Below the pieces are notes generated by a model. The model was not told the DNA's origin. It did no database searches and saw only the letters and a list, made by a program, of their open reading frames with translations. DNA of 64,000 nt from Spongospora subterranea f. sp. subterranea (Eukaryota > Endomyxa: Phytomyxea > Phytomyxea > Plasmodiophorida): assembly GCA_049724395.1 (NCBI GenBank), contig JAUGWO010000062.1, positions 62,001 through 126,000 on the forward strand. The letters are read 5' to 3'. A program made the position numbers and the translations under genes. Shown here one piece after another: positions 43,401 through 58,400 of this stretch (its first letter is position 1; the number at the start of each line of letters is the position of its first letter).

Positions 43401-46400
43401 TGGCGCGAGCAACACACCTTTCAGCACCATGATGAAGGCGAAGGTGTTGTTCGAGAACACCGAGGTGTATGAGAACTCCAAAATATACAGAAGGAAACAG
43501 CCAGTCAAGAGCGAACACAGAACGAGCTGGATTCGACGCCAGGTCACCGGACTCCAGAGTTCGGACGGTCTGGGATGGCGATCCGACAGTTTCGAGACCA
43601 TGAGCCGCGACCCTTTGACGACAAGTTCAATTGTGGTTTTGTGATTGATCGCCGGCAATGGCAATATTCACACCTTGAATCAGAATACAGAACGCGAACG
43701 TGATTAGACTGACTCCAAGGCGACCGATTTTGTAGTTCAGAGCCGTTGCGTCGCTTAAATCGGTCAGATCTTGGTAATTGCCGACGATCACGCCAAAGGG
43801 GTATATCAGGGAGAACAAGCAGTATCTGTGGGCAGCATCAGGAACCGGCTAAACCGAGAGAGCGGACCGGTATTACATGAATCCAGATATCGTGACGATC
43901 GGAACAAGAATGCAGAAACCCCCGAGAAACGGGGACGGGATTACGATCTCGAAATACGGAAAGAACCTGAAAGGCGGCGGGGATCGAACTGTGGACAGTG
44001 ATCGAACGATGAGGAACAGAACGCAGACCGATAGGAACGCCATCAATCCCACGAAACAGAACAGAACCGTGTACAGCTCCAACCCGAACGAGAACGAGTT
44101 CATCAACTCGGACCAATCTGTCGCAACGGTCATTGAGGCGCATCTTGTGAATGGGGTGCGTTGGGCGTTTTACTGAGTGGAGTCCACGTAATGTGTAGCT
44201 CGTAGGGTTGGCGCCAGTTCACACTCTTGTTGTTGCTCATGACTTGCTCCACTACGGAAGATGGAACCTAACGGGGGTCCGATAAGCCAGGGCGATGACA
44301 AACACGAGGAACAAAAAACAATACCTCAATCCAATCTTGGAAGGTGATCGACGCCGATACCAGGCGACGCAGAACCGAAGTCTGCTGGAAGTATTGCAGA
44401 TCGATGGAGACGTGGCCCGGGATATATAGCAGATCAGAAACGGGACGATCAGATTGGACAATCACTGGAACCAATGAATCCGATCCGATCAGTTTCTGGT
44501 AATACGCGTAGCCCTGGAAGTAGTTCTCATTTGGCTGAGGATCTGCACGAATGTTGTCAGTACGATGACGTCGTTTTCACGAGTGTTGGTTGTTGCTTTG
44601 AAACCCGACCTCGTGTCAAGTAAAACAGGGTGCTCCCCGAATCAACCTCAAACCAGCGAACTCGAGGACGAATGATGCGCAACTCCTCTTCGATCTTATC
44701 GCAGGTCGTCACAAAATCGCAGGAATCGCTGACGCCGGTGATGCCCACGTCGAAGCTGCCAACCGGGACGATGGTCGCTGGCTGGTCGCAGGAGTTCGGG
44801 TCGGATGTGGCGAATTCCACGGGAATGTGCGATGAGAACCTGGTTGGCCACGTCGTAGTCAACAGACGAATGTTGATCCGAAGCGAATCGGCAACAAACG
44901 CATACCGTTTACACAGCGAAATAAAGGGAAAATAGTGCAACGGAATGAGTACACGATCGGAGCTGCCCTGAAACCCGGTCTCCCAGTACGCCGCATTCTC
45001 GGTGATCGTCGAAATGGCGTCCCGTTGCTGGTCAACGTTAGGGTACGTCTGATTCAGGCCGACGTCGATGTAGACCTCCGTGTTGTTCGTATTCGGAAGA
45101 TTGAGCGGCAATTCAAGTTGGAGTGAGTCAAATGTCGTCTGAACCAGCTCTCGTCAGCGACATTCCAGATACCGACGTCAGATTACCTTTTCGATCATTG
45201 CATAGAACGCATAATCAAACGACTTGAAGGCGACCCCCATATTCGACCTGGTGGGTCGGAAATTCGTCACCGTTGTCGTGTTCAGAAACATGGACATATC
45301 GTCAATGAAAAACCCGTTGAATAACTGTCATATTGTCAAATTCTGTTATGGGAAATTTGAAGAAGGGTACCTCAATTCTAACAGTGACATCGATTGGTCG
45401 CACAGCATATAGCCAAACATCAAAAGCAATTTGTTTCAACCGATCTGTATCGTTCCAGAACCAGCTCGGAAGCGTCACTGCTTCCGGGCGGCCATTGATT
45501 CGAATAGAGAGGGTAAAATGATCGTTGAAGTATATCCTAGAACATCGCGTGAGTGATTGAGAGCACAAACTACAGTACAGAATGAAATGACGGTGATTAC
45601 TGAGGCTTGTGAGTCCAGTCCATTCGTAATTGGGCCATTTCCAATGGCTCCACATGGATTATGTCCTCTCCCACCACCGGATTGACCGACGAGATAATCT
45701 GGCAAAACCGTAGTTCCTTGCAGTCTTTGTAGCATTGGTATATGGAGATGGCGCCGGCGTCCGAGGTTGTCCCAACTACAGCGGTCAAATTTCGATTTTA
45801 CACACGTTCTGGGCGCATTCACACAAGTTTCCTTACGCGGGCATCTGAACTGGGAACCAAGCAACGATGGCGGCATGATGACCCCGGGTGGACAGTAGTA
45901 TCCCTTCTCACAAGGGAACTGCTTGTAGCTTTCGTCCGACGTCATGTTGAAACAAAAGTACCCAGCGGGACAGATGTGGTCGAATTGTGAGGCAGGGGTT
46001 GTACCTGGCAAAGATTTTGTGTGTGTCAGCGAAAACTTGATAATGTTGGGGAGATGGGTGATGATACCGGCAGGACAGAAATACCCGCCCGGGCAAGGAA
46101 ACTCTTGGGACATGGCTTGTGTTGTCCCATTTGGGCAAACTTGGCCAGGGGGACAAAGCAGGTTCAGGTCCGTTTGCGGTTTCGTTTTACGCCCTGATGC
46201 GTTCGAGATTTAGAATGTAATTTTCTGAAGGGGCTTGGTCGACATCACCTTCAGTTCCACAAACCCAGCCAGCATCGCAGATGTAGCAATCGTCTACGCT
46301 GGTTCGTCCCGAACGATCTCCATAACGTCCTTCAGGGCATGACATGCAGAACCTATTAAAGATGACGGTAAATGAATGTCGATTTAATGGATACCTTGGT

Positions 46401-49400
46401 CCATCCCACCTCTGTTTTAATGAATCGCCCCTGTACGTTCCCTGACAAGAAAAATCAAAATTCTGGGACTTTATGGCGTCGGTAGCCTTACAGGTGGGCA
46501 AATTGCTGGAATTACAGTTGCCTCTTTTTCACAAGAGTAACCGGCTGGGCAGGTCCAGCACCCAAACGCATCATCGACATCGGAGAAGAACCCAGGAGGG
46601 CAGACAACGGGTTCGATAACGCCGTCAATACGGGAATATTGCCCAACTTTCAACAAAAAACAAAACATGAGTGCGTCCCAGGTCATCGAGCCAGAAAACA
46701 TGTTTACATCCAGCGACGATAGGAACGATGGTCCCCTCTGGACAGTAATATCCTCGAGGACATATGGCCGTTCCTGTTGGAGAACAGCTCCCTTGTTGAC
46801 AGTAGTACCCTGATATCGCTGAGTTAGATTGTTGTGTTTGATGGCGACCGATGGGGGAACAGTCTAGACCTTCTGGGCAAATTTGAGGGGTGCTGTAGTT
46901 CCATAATTGGTGAACCGGTGTTGCAGTTCCTTCTACACAGAAGTATCCTGCAGGGCAGGGCACGGGTTGCTGCAGCAATGAAGGCCCAGGAAGGGCGACC
47001 GTTCCTATATTTATGATGAGGTGTCAATTACGCCCCCAAGTATTGCGCGAGGAAGGGAAGAGACCAGAGGGACAATAATAACAAGGAGGACAGCGTCGAG
47101 GAGGAGCAGCGAGCCTCAAACTATCGCACACATATCCTGCCGGGCACTCCAAAGGTTGGCTTGCGGAAAGGGGGCATATCTGCCATGGATGAGCATTGGA
47201 AACATCGGCAATGACCTCGAAGCTCACCTTTCCGAACGGACAATATCGGCACATCGATTGGCCAGACATGTTGTTGTAGGTTCCACGTAAACAGGGAATC
47301 GGGTACACATTGCCGACACCTTTGTTGGGTAAATATTCAGGAGATGACAGTGATTCCAAAAAACAACAGGACAATACCGGGACAGAATGTGCCAGGTGGA
47401 CACGGAATGGGAATTGCATCTGGGCAGTACGATCCGGTAGGACAGGCACCATCACCTACGTCAACCCCAGGTCGGTTCATAGATTTTAGAACGACCAGGT
47501 GGGAAAATAACCTTCTTTTGTTCGTGATCCAAGTGGGCACCAAAACCCAGGTCGGCAAACCAACGGCACGTTCGAAATCGACCCCGATCTTTTAAGATAC
47601 GAGTTTCCGTCTACAGATAACCCACCTCCATATGTGATGTTGGGGGTTGCCTTCAAAACCATAAGCTTGGACATTTTGATAACCCGGGAAAGGCGATTAC
47701 CACTGCGATGCCCTCGGTACAATAAAATCCAGGGAGACAAGGAATCGGATAAGTTGTCACACGATGGGCGTGCGTGTCGGTGATCTCCCACAGATCCAAC
47801 GAGGAATTAATGAGGTTTCGGCCAACTGCATAGGCGACGTGAATCTTGCCTTCGTCAGAAACTGTACTGAAGTGAGTAACAAAAGTGGCAGCGAACAATC
47901 TCTCAGACCAGGATGATCTGATAGAATGCGCTCATCCAGATATTCAAGCCCGTAAGACCAAGCATCAGACGCGGCGTCAATGATCACCGACACCGTTGAC
48001 CCGTCAGATATCCAAATCAGGGAACCTGAGGCTACTGAACCGTTGGGAAATACCCCTAGACTCAGAATTAGCGATTGCCAGATACGATGCCGACCAATGG
48101 TGTATACCTTGAGACAAGAATACCATATATCGTCCATATAATGAGGTTATAAACTTGGCCGATTGACCCAGTGTCCCGACTGGGGTGTCTATAACGCCAT
48201 TTGTTGCATGTAGAGTCGACGAGACTTGAAAGTACAGAGTTCCTCGGAATATACATAAATAAACCGGCTGAGACATGAATGAATGCACTACGCTGGCGCT
48301 AGATAAACCGTCAGTCCTCATGAGCTGCAAACCCCTGAATTGCAAATTTAGGAGAGAAAATGACGAAGGGCAAAAAGCCCTACGAAGAGAAGTAGGAAAA
48401 TCCTTTGTAGTTGGTCCAGTAAACGGTGGAGGGCAATGGCAACGGGAGAGAGTACAGAAATACGAGAAACGACGGGCGACTGGAGATTGACCACAATCCG
48501 AACGATGCCCCATCGAATGCGGTGAAGATCACCCTGTCCGGTGCGATCCCCCCCGTCCAAAGGGAGATTTGGCTTCCGCCGGTCGGGTTGATATCGGACA
48601 ATTGGGTTTGAACCGTGTCGTTGTAGGAATACAATTCAGTGCCGTTCTGATCATCCCAGTCCAGTTTGACATTGACACCTAGAAAGAAGACAGTGAAACT
48701 CTCGTCTTGATTGAAGTTAGGGTTCAAATACCGTTGATGGTGGCAGATAAATTCGAGTAGAACTCGACTCCATTTTCAAAATACACGCGTTGCTGACGAA
48801 ACCCTTGCGACATGCTCGCACCGAACCGTGCCGACGATAACGCGTCATCGCGTCGTAAAATCTGCATTCAAATGTATGAGAATTCGAATACTTACAAGCA
48901 AATAACAATTCCAACCCTGATGTTGGTACTCGTCCCGGGAGGACACCAATATCCGGAAGGACAAAGTTCGATAGGACGGTCGAGATTTTGATTTGAACAA
49001 ACAAAACCTACAAAAGTGAACAGCAGGAACCGAAGAGAGCATAGACTGTACCTGCTGTGCATATCGTAGGGATGGAATTACCGAATCCGGGACAAAACGT
49101 TCCCGCGAGGGCATGGGCTGCAGTGGACCGCTCCTTTCGCCGATGAGAATGTACCAGGAGGGCATTCGTTCGGTGAAAGCTGGCCAAGAGAAGAACAATA
49201 CGATCCAATGGGGCAAGGGATCTGAACACCTGGCCAGTTGCCGGTATAATTGCCACGGTTTGAAAGCTATATACACAATGTTAATCTCATTTTCAGTATC
49301 AAATATTGATCAGCACATATCCATAACCTGAATCGAGAAGGTCTGGGAGCTCGTAGCCCATTGAAATCCTCCATCGTTTGACACCGACACGTTGTAATCG

Positions 49401-52400
49401 CCCATTAGGAGATCCAATGGGGCAATGCAAACAATTTGTGAAACTGAAATGAAGCTGCAGATTGGACTGTCCACTATTTGATCGCCTTGCAACGTCGAAG
49501 TTGATAACTGAGTGAAGCGGATTTTGATAGCCGTGACAAACCCAGCTCCGTTGATCGTTATCGACACACCGGGCAGACCTAGAACGAACAACATTCAAAA
49601 TGAACTTGACGATCAATGTGCGATTCTACCTGAAATTGGGAAAATCGATGTTATAACTGGAGAGATCGACGCTATCAAAGAAGCAGGCATCGATGTCCAA
49701 GTGTTGCCCCCATTTTGAGATACGGAAAGTTGGGTGGCACCTGGCGATAATACTGGGGTGACACAAGACAAACTGGAATTTGACTATGATATGATGCCGT
49801 CAGAAAATGCTGATTCAAATCTGTACCAAACATACCAAGAACTTGGCTGGAACAACGGTATTTCCGAACTTGCAGCGAAGCAAACTGGTTTGAACAAAAA
49901 AGTCTCCGAAAACTTCAACCGTTGTCCCACCAGAAACAGGGACGATCTTGGGAAACACAGATCGAAGAGTTACAGCATAAATCTGTGACAAAGCAATATG
50001 GTCAGAGAGACGGGCCGGCGAATCGTTTCGAAAGCAGACCTCGATTGATAGAAGTGACTCAGAGAACTGCTGAAGATTGTACGATAGTTCAACGATGCAT
50101 GTGCCTGGCGATATCGGTGGAAGAGCAGCGCACCTCACTTGATTAGCAGACACGAAGGACGCGGCAACCACAGTGGTTTGGCAGAATCTGCATTGAAGAA
50201 ATGAATGATTTTGGAACCCAGATCCGGAAACGACGATAGTTTCTCCCCCAGAGGACGACGCTATCCGCGGGGATAGAGAAACCATAGAATGTCGCGCCGC
50301 GTATGCGAATGAATGATTACTGCCGGGAACGTCATCGTTCAAATTAAGCTTGAGCGAGACACTTGTGTTTCCAGCTAAATTGCCACACGATGTTAGGTTT
50401 TTTCACACCTAGGAATTGTGCTGCATACCGGGATGGGCAGGACTGTCACAATGGATTTGTGTCGACGAGATGAAAACGGGATCAACGAAAATACCGCCGA
50501 AACTGCATATGGTTGTCGATAGATTCATGAAACTGACCCCTGAGAACGTAATCGTTGTTCCACCCGTTTCGGGACCAATTAATGGAGTGACAGAAGTAAC
50601 GGACGCTGCCGCATGGTAAAAAAAGGTAGAATTGCCACTTAGGTCGAGACCTATGTGAATGCTCAGTCGGGCAAAATGCAAAAACTTGAATGGCAAACCG
50701 TTGTTGCTTAGGTAAAACGGGACACGTCCCGGAACTCCTAGATATGCTGGGGCGATACATTCAGCCACGCCAGGAGAAAGATACGTCGCAACCGTGCTGA
50801 GGTTCGGCCCGAAAAAGCAACTGAGCGAGGTGGAGTTCTCGAATCCGGAGCCCAATGAACGAACGAGCGTACCCCCTGACCCGGAACCCAGATTTGGCGA
50901 AATGGAGCGAACTTGAAACCCATTATTCGTTTGGGGGTTGCTCTGGGACGAATTGGCACCACCGGCGCTAACTGTATATCTGAATAGAATGGCGATGTCT
51001 GACCAATCTGCTCCGTTATTATCGGACACGCGCAGCGACACGGTTGCCGGAACCGGAAACCTGTTCAGGTGTTAAAACCCAAAAATCTGCTGAAATAAAG
51101 TGCACAATGTTACTTGGGAGTTTGACATATTATGACAGAAGAGGATCGGCATTCTCCGACAACGGAATCGAGATTGTCGTTAAATCGACACAAGCAAATT
51201 CCAATGCGGGACCGAAAGTAACTTCCTGAAACTGTGATCATTGTCGATCCTGAAATCGGACCGGACACGGGGACGATGGAAGAGGGATATAAGTGCATTC
51301 CACCCTAGGTAAACTTGTCGGTGCTCTGTCAGCGAAAGTGTGGTTGAAGATCCATACCGAAAAGAAAAGTGGCGTTTCCTGTGAAGTTCTGCCCGTTGTT
51401 GGTTGCCATGACAGTGATATTAGTCGAAAACTGTTGTGAAAACGGCGCAGGTGACACGTTGGGGACTTTACACTTGATCAAAGAACTGTTGACGAACGTT
51501 GCCAATGCGTTGACCGTCCCTGAAACAAAAATCGCAAATTAGACGAGAAGGGAATCCGTACACTTAGGAGAAAGTATGCTCACCGAATCTGCAAAAGAGG
51601 GTCGAAGAGTTGGCGAAACCGGAGCCTGAAATGGCGACAAGCGTACCGAGGCGTCCGAGAGGTGGCCAAACGGATGAAGCATGAGCTGGCACCGCGTCCA
51701 CAACCAACAGGAAACCAGGAGAATAATCTTGGGCGTTGTTCGATATTCGGAGGGAAATCGATGGCATTGCTCCGAACCCTATCGATGCTGGACAAATTAC
51801 AGAGTTGAAACTTCGCCATGAGGCGGTGACGTTGAGTAAATTCCCAAACTGGCACACCAAGTTTGCCGAGGTGATAAAACCGTTCCCGGTAATGGTGATG
51901 ATAGCTGGTACTCGTGACGGAATGACACTTGTTATCACAATCGAAGAATGGAAAATGTAAGGAAATTGTGATTGGCTAAAATCGTTGCCATTATTCAGGG
52001 AAAGTGACACCATCGAGGTGACTGAGCCATTGGACAGTCCGATATTGGGCGAAACACAGGTGAGAACGCTCCTGGCACTGGAAGGAAGGAAAGACCCGTT
52101 CACGATATAATATCCGCCGACGTCGTTGTTGAATTTGCACACCGGGGAGATATATGGACTCATTGGGGCCGGGTTCTGGAGTGTTATGGCGATAACGGTA
52201 TTACCTGACCAGGGTCCAACTGTGGGGGACAAATTATTGATATCATCATCATATGCTATGAATGTTGCGTTGGCGCTACTAAATTCGACATTTTGCTCGA
52301 GTCGCAGTTTGGCGGATATCGGAATTCCAGCTGACAATCCCTCTGGAACTGTGCATTTGGCAGTGGAATCGTTCAGATAATGAGCAGGATGAAAGGGCAC

Positions 52401-55400
52401 GTTGCCAGATGGTGACGTATCGCACCAAAGCCTCACTGAATTCTTGAAGTTGACACCAGAGACATAGAGAGGCGTGCCTCCACGCCTGGGAACTGCTTTC
52501 GGAAACACATTCACCACTGCTGGATCGGGAAAAATTGATAAGTGCAATCCTGTGGATAAAAATGTAGTCGACGATCCGAATTGGACCGAGACGGAAGCAG
52601 AAGATAAAGGGAAGGAGGAAGGTCTCTGACAAGAGAGAACTGAGTCAGACTCCCACGTGCATAGCGAAGAAAGGGAGCTGTTGTCAACGTGAAGTGCGAT
52701 TGGCTTGATTTCCGGAAATCCAGAACCTGTTAAGCGGAATGAGGGGTGCGCAACCAATAAAACCTGAGGGTAAACTTCCAGAAATCTGATGTTTGAAGGT
52801 AGATAGGTAAACAAGGCCGATGACAAACCGTCATCGAAGGAACCCCATGGTGTTTGGAGTTTCAGAACGACTGAACCAGATCCATCGATAGCGGGAGCTG
52901 TACAAGTCAAGAGAACATCAGAGACGACGGTCGCACGAGCGACAGAAAGACCAAAAACGCAATCGCTCACAGAGGACATGTTGGCACCGCTGTCCAGAAA
53001 ACCGAAACCGCTGACGGTGACTATAGAACCGGTATAGCCAACCGTCGGAGACACAGCGGTTAGCACCGGTGGCGACATATAATGAAACGCCACCGATCCA
53101 GCAAAGCTCACGGTGCTTAGAGTTATTTGAACGGTTCCTGCCTTTGGAAAAGCAGGTGACGCACAGGTGAGTATGTATGACGACACCGTTTTAGCCAGGC
53201 TGGCGATCGTATCATTGAAAACACAGAAAACATCGTTTTCAAAGTCGAATCCAGATCCGGAAATTGTCAACTCCATTGAACCAAGCAGAGGACCTGACGA
53301 GGGAACGACGCTCAACAGTCGCGTAGTAGGGCGGTAGGTGAACGATGGCAAAGCGGCAGGTAATCGCACTTCCCATGCCGCCGACCTGACCCAGACCAAG
53401 ATAACGCCATTGAAGCTCGCCGCTGGGCTAAGGCAAACTAGTTCGTCGTCGGACCGAACCAGCGCGGGGATATTGTCAGTGGAACCGAAGACACAGGTTA
53501 AGCTAGCGCCAGATCTAGTGAAACCGTTGCCGGCCAGCGTAACTAACGTCGAGCCCGTGCTAGGACCGGAGGACGGGAAAATAGACGAGAATAATACAAT
53601 CGGGGGAGAACATATCAAGGACGTATTGCCAACGGTAGGCACTTCCGAGGCGCCACCGTCCACAGAAAGGGTCATCGGCCCGCACGAATCAGCCGAGCAC
53701 AACGCTTGCTGTGTGCTGATGATCGTCATTTCTCTCCACGCGCCGGACCCAAAGCGGCAGTGCAACGGCGGACGGAAGAACCTCCCGAATATGGTGACGC
53801 TGTCAATGGGACCTGTTCCGTGCAACGGCTGGCTGGAGTAGATTGTCGGCGGTCGACGGAATTCGAATGCAAGGTTGGGCGTCGTGAAATAGTCTATTCC
53901 ATTAACAGATACGGAAATTGGATGAAGGGATGCGGCGCTTGAGAGATTGTCGTCAGGATACCATGAAGCACCATGAGGTGTCCAACATTCTATGCAGGTG
54001 GAATTGACAAAACGAACCTTGGAGGAGGACGTGTTTCCGACAATGCAAGACAGATCAGGAGTGTTGAAAAACCCTTTTCCCACTACGGAAATCCATTGCG
54101 CCCCGACGCCGATGCTTGGATAAAATGAAATCAGCTCAACTGAGTCTGATACAGAAACGGTGAAGTTCGCGAGCGTTGCGCCATTGTCGTTGGATAATGC
54201 CAACACAATCCGTTTGAGGGGCACGTCTTGGCTTGAGAGCATGCAAACCATGACCGACCAAGGGACGACAATAACTCGCGACAGTATCGAGTTGCCGAAG
54301 TAGCACTGAGTATCGCTGGTGAACCCAGCACCATAAATGGTGATCGCGACAGCCTTGTCGAGGTGAATGTTCCTGGGCTTGATATTGTGGATTTCCGGAG
54401 CAGCCGGTGGGTATTGAGGCACATTGACAGGCGGGGGCACCACAAACGAGACAGGGTGCGATAGATTGGATATATCGACACCATTAACAACTAGAGTAAC
54501 CAGGACTGGAACCGACGAGGACGTGTTGTGCATTGGCGGAAAACACGTCAGCGATGTCGATGAACGGACCGCTTCTATAGCTGAGTACTGAGAACCGAAA
54601 CGAACCGTTGCGATATTTAACATGTCCTGGAAAAATCCAGATCCAACCAACGTAATCAATTGATGCGACCCTAGACCGATACTTCGGTTCTGTGTCCCAG
54701 AGAGCGTTGGGCGGTCGGCGAGGAGTATCTTGGCTGAGTCAAGGGAGAAGTCGTGACCGTTGTTAGCGACGGCGACTTGGTAGAATCCAGGATCTGGGGG
54801 CAGCAACGCTGACACAACAAGGTAGTTCTCCGAATAAAACGTGGGTAGAGATGTGGTGACCACATTGTGTACTCTGACTCGTAACGAGCTCGAATTTCGG
54901 AATCCTGACCCAATTATTGTTAAAACTACGGCCCCAGAAATCACATTTGGGTACAGGACCGTGCGAGGGACGACATTTGTCACAACAGGAAGAGCTGCTA
55001 AAATAAACTTCCAGGGTTTGTTGATACCGGCGAACGTTAAGTTCTGACCCAGAGCTTGGCAGGTTACGTAGGTTGGGTCACCGAATGACCAGGACGCAGG
55101 GGACGACACGAGACCGCCATCCCAGAAACACGGCCCGAATGAGAGCGCACCGAGGACGGTGGCGTTGACAAGAGTTCCCTTGGGCCCTTCTGTAGGAGTT
55201 AGAGCGATAATTTCGGGGATCGGCCGGTTCAGAAGGAATGGTGCAGTTGACAGGCTGGGAACACCGCCGACGCTGATCGAGAACGTGACGTTTGGCAAAT
55301 CGGACGAGGCAAGTGCAGGGGATATGCAATGGAGTTGTGTTGCCGATACGAGTTTAACCACAGAAAACGTTCTTGTTCCAAATATGCATTGAACAGCGGA

Positions 55401-58400
55401 GGCGTTTGTGCCGAACCCAGAGCCGAAAACGGTGATCATCTCACCACCGCCAACCTGACCCTGATTCGGTCGGATGGAACCGATAACCGGTTCAGGAATG
55501 TAGGTTGCGATGGCCACAACCACAGAATTGATACGCACATGCACAGATGATTGAACTACCATAACAGGACAGATGCACGTTGCCAACGTCGACGATATTA
55601 CTGTCGTCGACGCAGGAACATTCGCCCCGAAAATGCAACTGTCGTTTACAGACAGATCGTTGCCGCTGATTGTGATGACATGCCCAGCTATGACCGAAAC
55701 ATGTGGTAAATCCTTAACCTGCGATAGAGCAGAGTCAACAATTAATGTCAAACTGTTACTGGAATGAGAAGATATGTTGTTAACAAGCACCGAGATGGCA
55801 AACAACTGATATTGCCCAATTGTATAGGACCTGGGCAGCGATGGGGTCATGCACAGCACCTGAAATAGCAATTCGGTCAAAAGTTCGTTCAACCGATTGA
55901 CGAATGATACCTGAGTGCTGTTGGAGCCAATGCCAGACATGAACAAAGGAACGCGTGTCTGGTTGAAACGGCACATCGTGTTGGCGACGTCAAAGCCTGT
56001 TCCAACAATCGTAATCAACGTAGGAGCTGAAATCTTGCGAGGATATACATCCATTAGGAACGGGGGCCGTACAACGGATACCTCCATCGAAGGGAGATAG
56101 TGTGTCGGGTATTGTTCGTTGACTAGAACGGCCAGAGTCCAATTCTGGTTGCCTAATAGTGAAGGCAACAGGCAAGCGAACTCGAACTTATGCGCTAGAC
56201 GATAGACAGAGGGGGATGAGAATGCGTTGCTGTTTGTCCCCGATTGTGCCCATATACAGCTGAGAAATTCTCCAGCCAATATCATCCGGTTCAATGTCAC
56301 AGAGATGTTGACCGGCGCCAATTCGGCGACAAGATTTGGGGTGATGGCTTCGACTATGAATCCGTCACCATAGACAACCGTTGCATTGTGGTGACTCCCC
56401 GAGAAATCATTGCTGTTCAACGAACGAGAGACATAAACTGCAACGCGCCCAGTGAGATTCCTTGCTGGCGCAAAGCAAACGGCAAACGAATCGGTCGAGA
56501 TGATGACAGGGACGGCAGATCCAGAAACCCCAAAGTGAACGGAAGTTACGTCGCTGAACCCGCCTTCAAAGGATGAATGGATTGTGATGGCTGTTCCCCC
56601 TGACAATGGTATCGGCCTGTTTGGAGTGATGTGAGATATACGTAAGGGAGACTGAACCACAAACTGCAGTTGATCCATTGAACCGTCCAATTCAACAGTG
56701 TAACTCCCAGGCGACAAGTTTCCAGGCACCGCACATAGAGTGGACGAGGACGAAACTCTTTGGGCGGTTGACGACGCCACAATGGCGCCTTTGCTGAAAA
56801 AACACGTGTTGCCAGATCCTACGTCTGGACCGGTGATATTGATGATTGATGAAGCGAATCCACTTGTCGGGATGAGTTGGTCGATCTGGGGTAGATTTAC
56901 GAAAGTGAACCCGACGACTCCGGAAGCGCCAATTAGCGACAAGCTGACAACGTGAGGCAACGATGGCAGCGCTGACCAAACGGGGACGCTGCACAAAATC
57001 TCAGTACTGGATACGAAACGCGTCGGAAATGACACTTCTGAGAAGTCGGTGTCATTCCAGAAGCAGCCAGATATGACGTCGGCAGAAAATTCAGATCCGA
57101 ATACGGTAACTTGTCTTGAGCTTTGTGGCCATGCTAGAGCAGTCGCTGATTGTGGACGAACGGACGATATTCTAGGCTGGTGGATAACATTTATGGGTGC
57201 TCGACCAACGAGCCCAGACCCTTCCAGGACGTCCAAATAACGGATTCCGACACTGATGGGTGTAACAACCCCGGAAACATCGCAAACAACTTCAGAAGGA
57301 GAATGCCATTGAGCGACAAAACTAGCCGACAGCCCTAGGCGGCACGTTCGAGCCGCATTCGGGAATTCAGATAGATTGCCAATCGGGAAAACAACCAGCA
57401 CCTTCGTATCGGCCTGATCGAAGATCACGTTAGGAATCGCTGTAGTGTTTGTATAATTTTGATAGGTTGTAACAGGGGACGTGACGTCGGATGTCACATA
57501 AGTCAACGTCGTGGGTTGACTGGTCGACATAACGAATACGCCATCGATGGTAACGGTAACGATAGTGGATGTAACACCGATTGGTACAGGAGCTGGGCTG
57601 GCACACGATATGGATGTACTTGTTTCGATTTGTGCTGGTGTTCTGTGAAAGCCACTGAACCAGCACCATGCGATCGTTCCATCGCGAATGGGAAACCGGC
57701 TTCCTGATAGGGTGATGGTTATTGGGGAGGAGCCTGGCGCGAGAACAGGGGAGATTGCAGTAATGAGAGGAGGTATGACCAGGGTGATCGCAGACGATGA
57801 CATCGCCCAATGAAGGCACCCTTCTGCCCTGACACCAACCCGAACATGCTCCTCGTTGATCAGATGAGATGGGACTGGCACAGACAGTTCATCCCTGGAG
57901 ATATGGGTTATGTTCGATAAAATTTGTGCGACGTCGCCAATGAACAGGCGATCCACAATATCCAATGCGGTTCCTTTGACGGTAAGAACACTCGTGGATG
58001 AAGAAAAATACAGTTCGGTGATAGATGGATATGAAGATATATATTTAAATTGAACTCCATCGTCAATACTCGCCGAACCGTTTGATACGACGCTAACGCC
58101 AATGATGCCAGAAGAAGGTAGAGACATAATTCTTGGAATGGCGCAGAATAGCCATGTGCTCGAAATACATAATTCTGGCCAACTTTCGATTGCCTCCGTC
58201 GACGAAAAAACTCTGCATAACGTCCTGCCACATACAATATTAGCGGCGGTGACGTTGATAATAGCCCCTTGAACTCCAGAAGAAGGAAACACCGAAATTA
58301 CGGTAGGTAATGGATATGCTGAAATCGTCCATGGTGGAGACAAAACCGGGACAATAAACCCATTCCCTGTTTTCAGAGTGAACACGTGCGTTCCAGCAAG

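Noticed and set aside
41640-45450. Polycystin (PKD2-type) channel domain
   Set aside because: The number and spacing of helices and the lack of the polycystin ectodomain motifs do not support it; left unnamed.
45540-45600. Hydrophobic stretch VITVISFCTVVCALN as a membrane helix
   Set aside because: It is bounded by a good donor and acceptor and is more likely a short intron read through.
53338-53841. 167-codon plus-strand frame within the IPT exon
   Set aside because: Antisense shadow of the 2,285-codon exon; no domain of its own.
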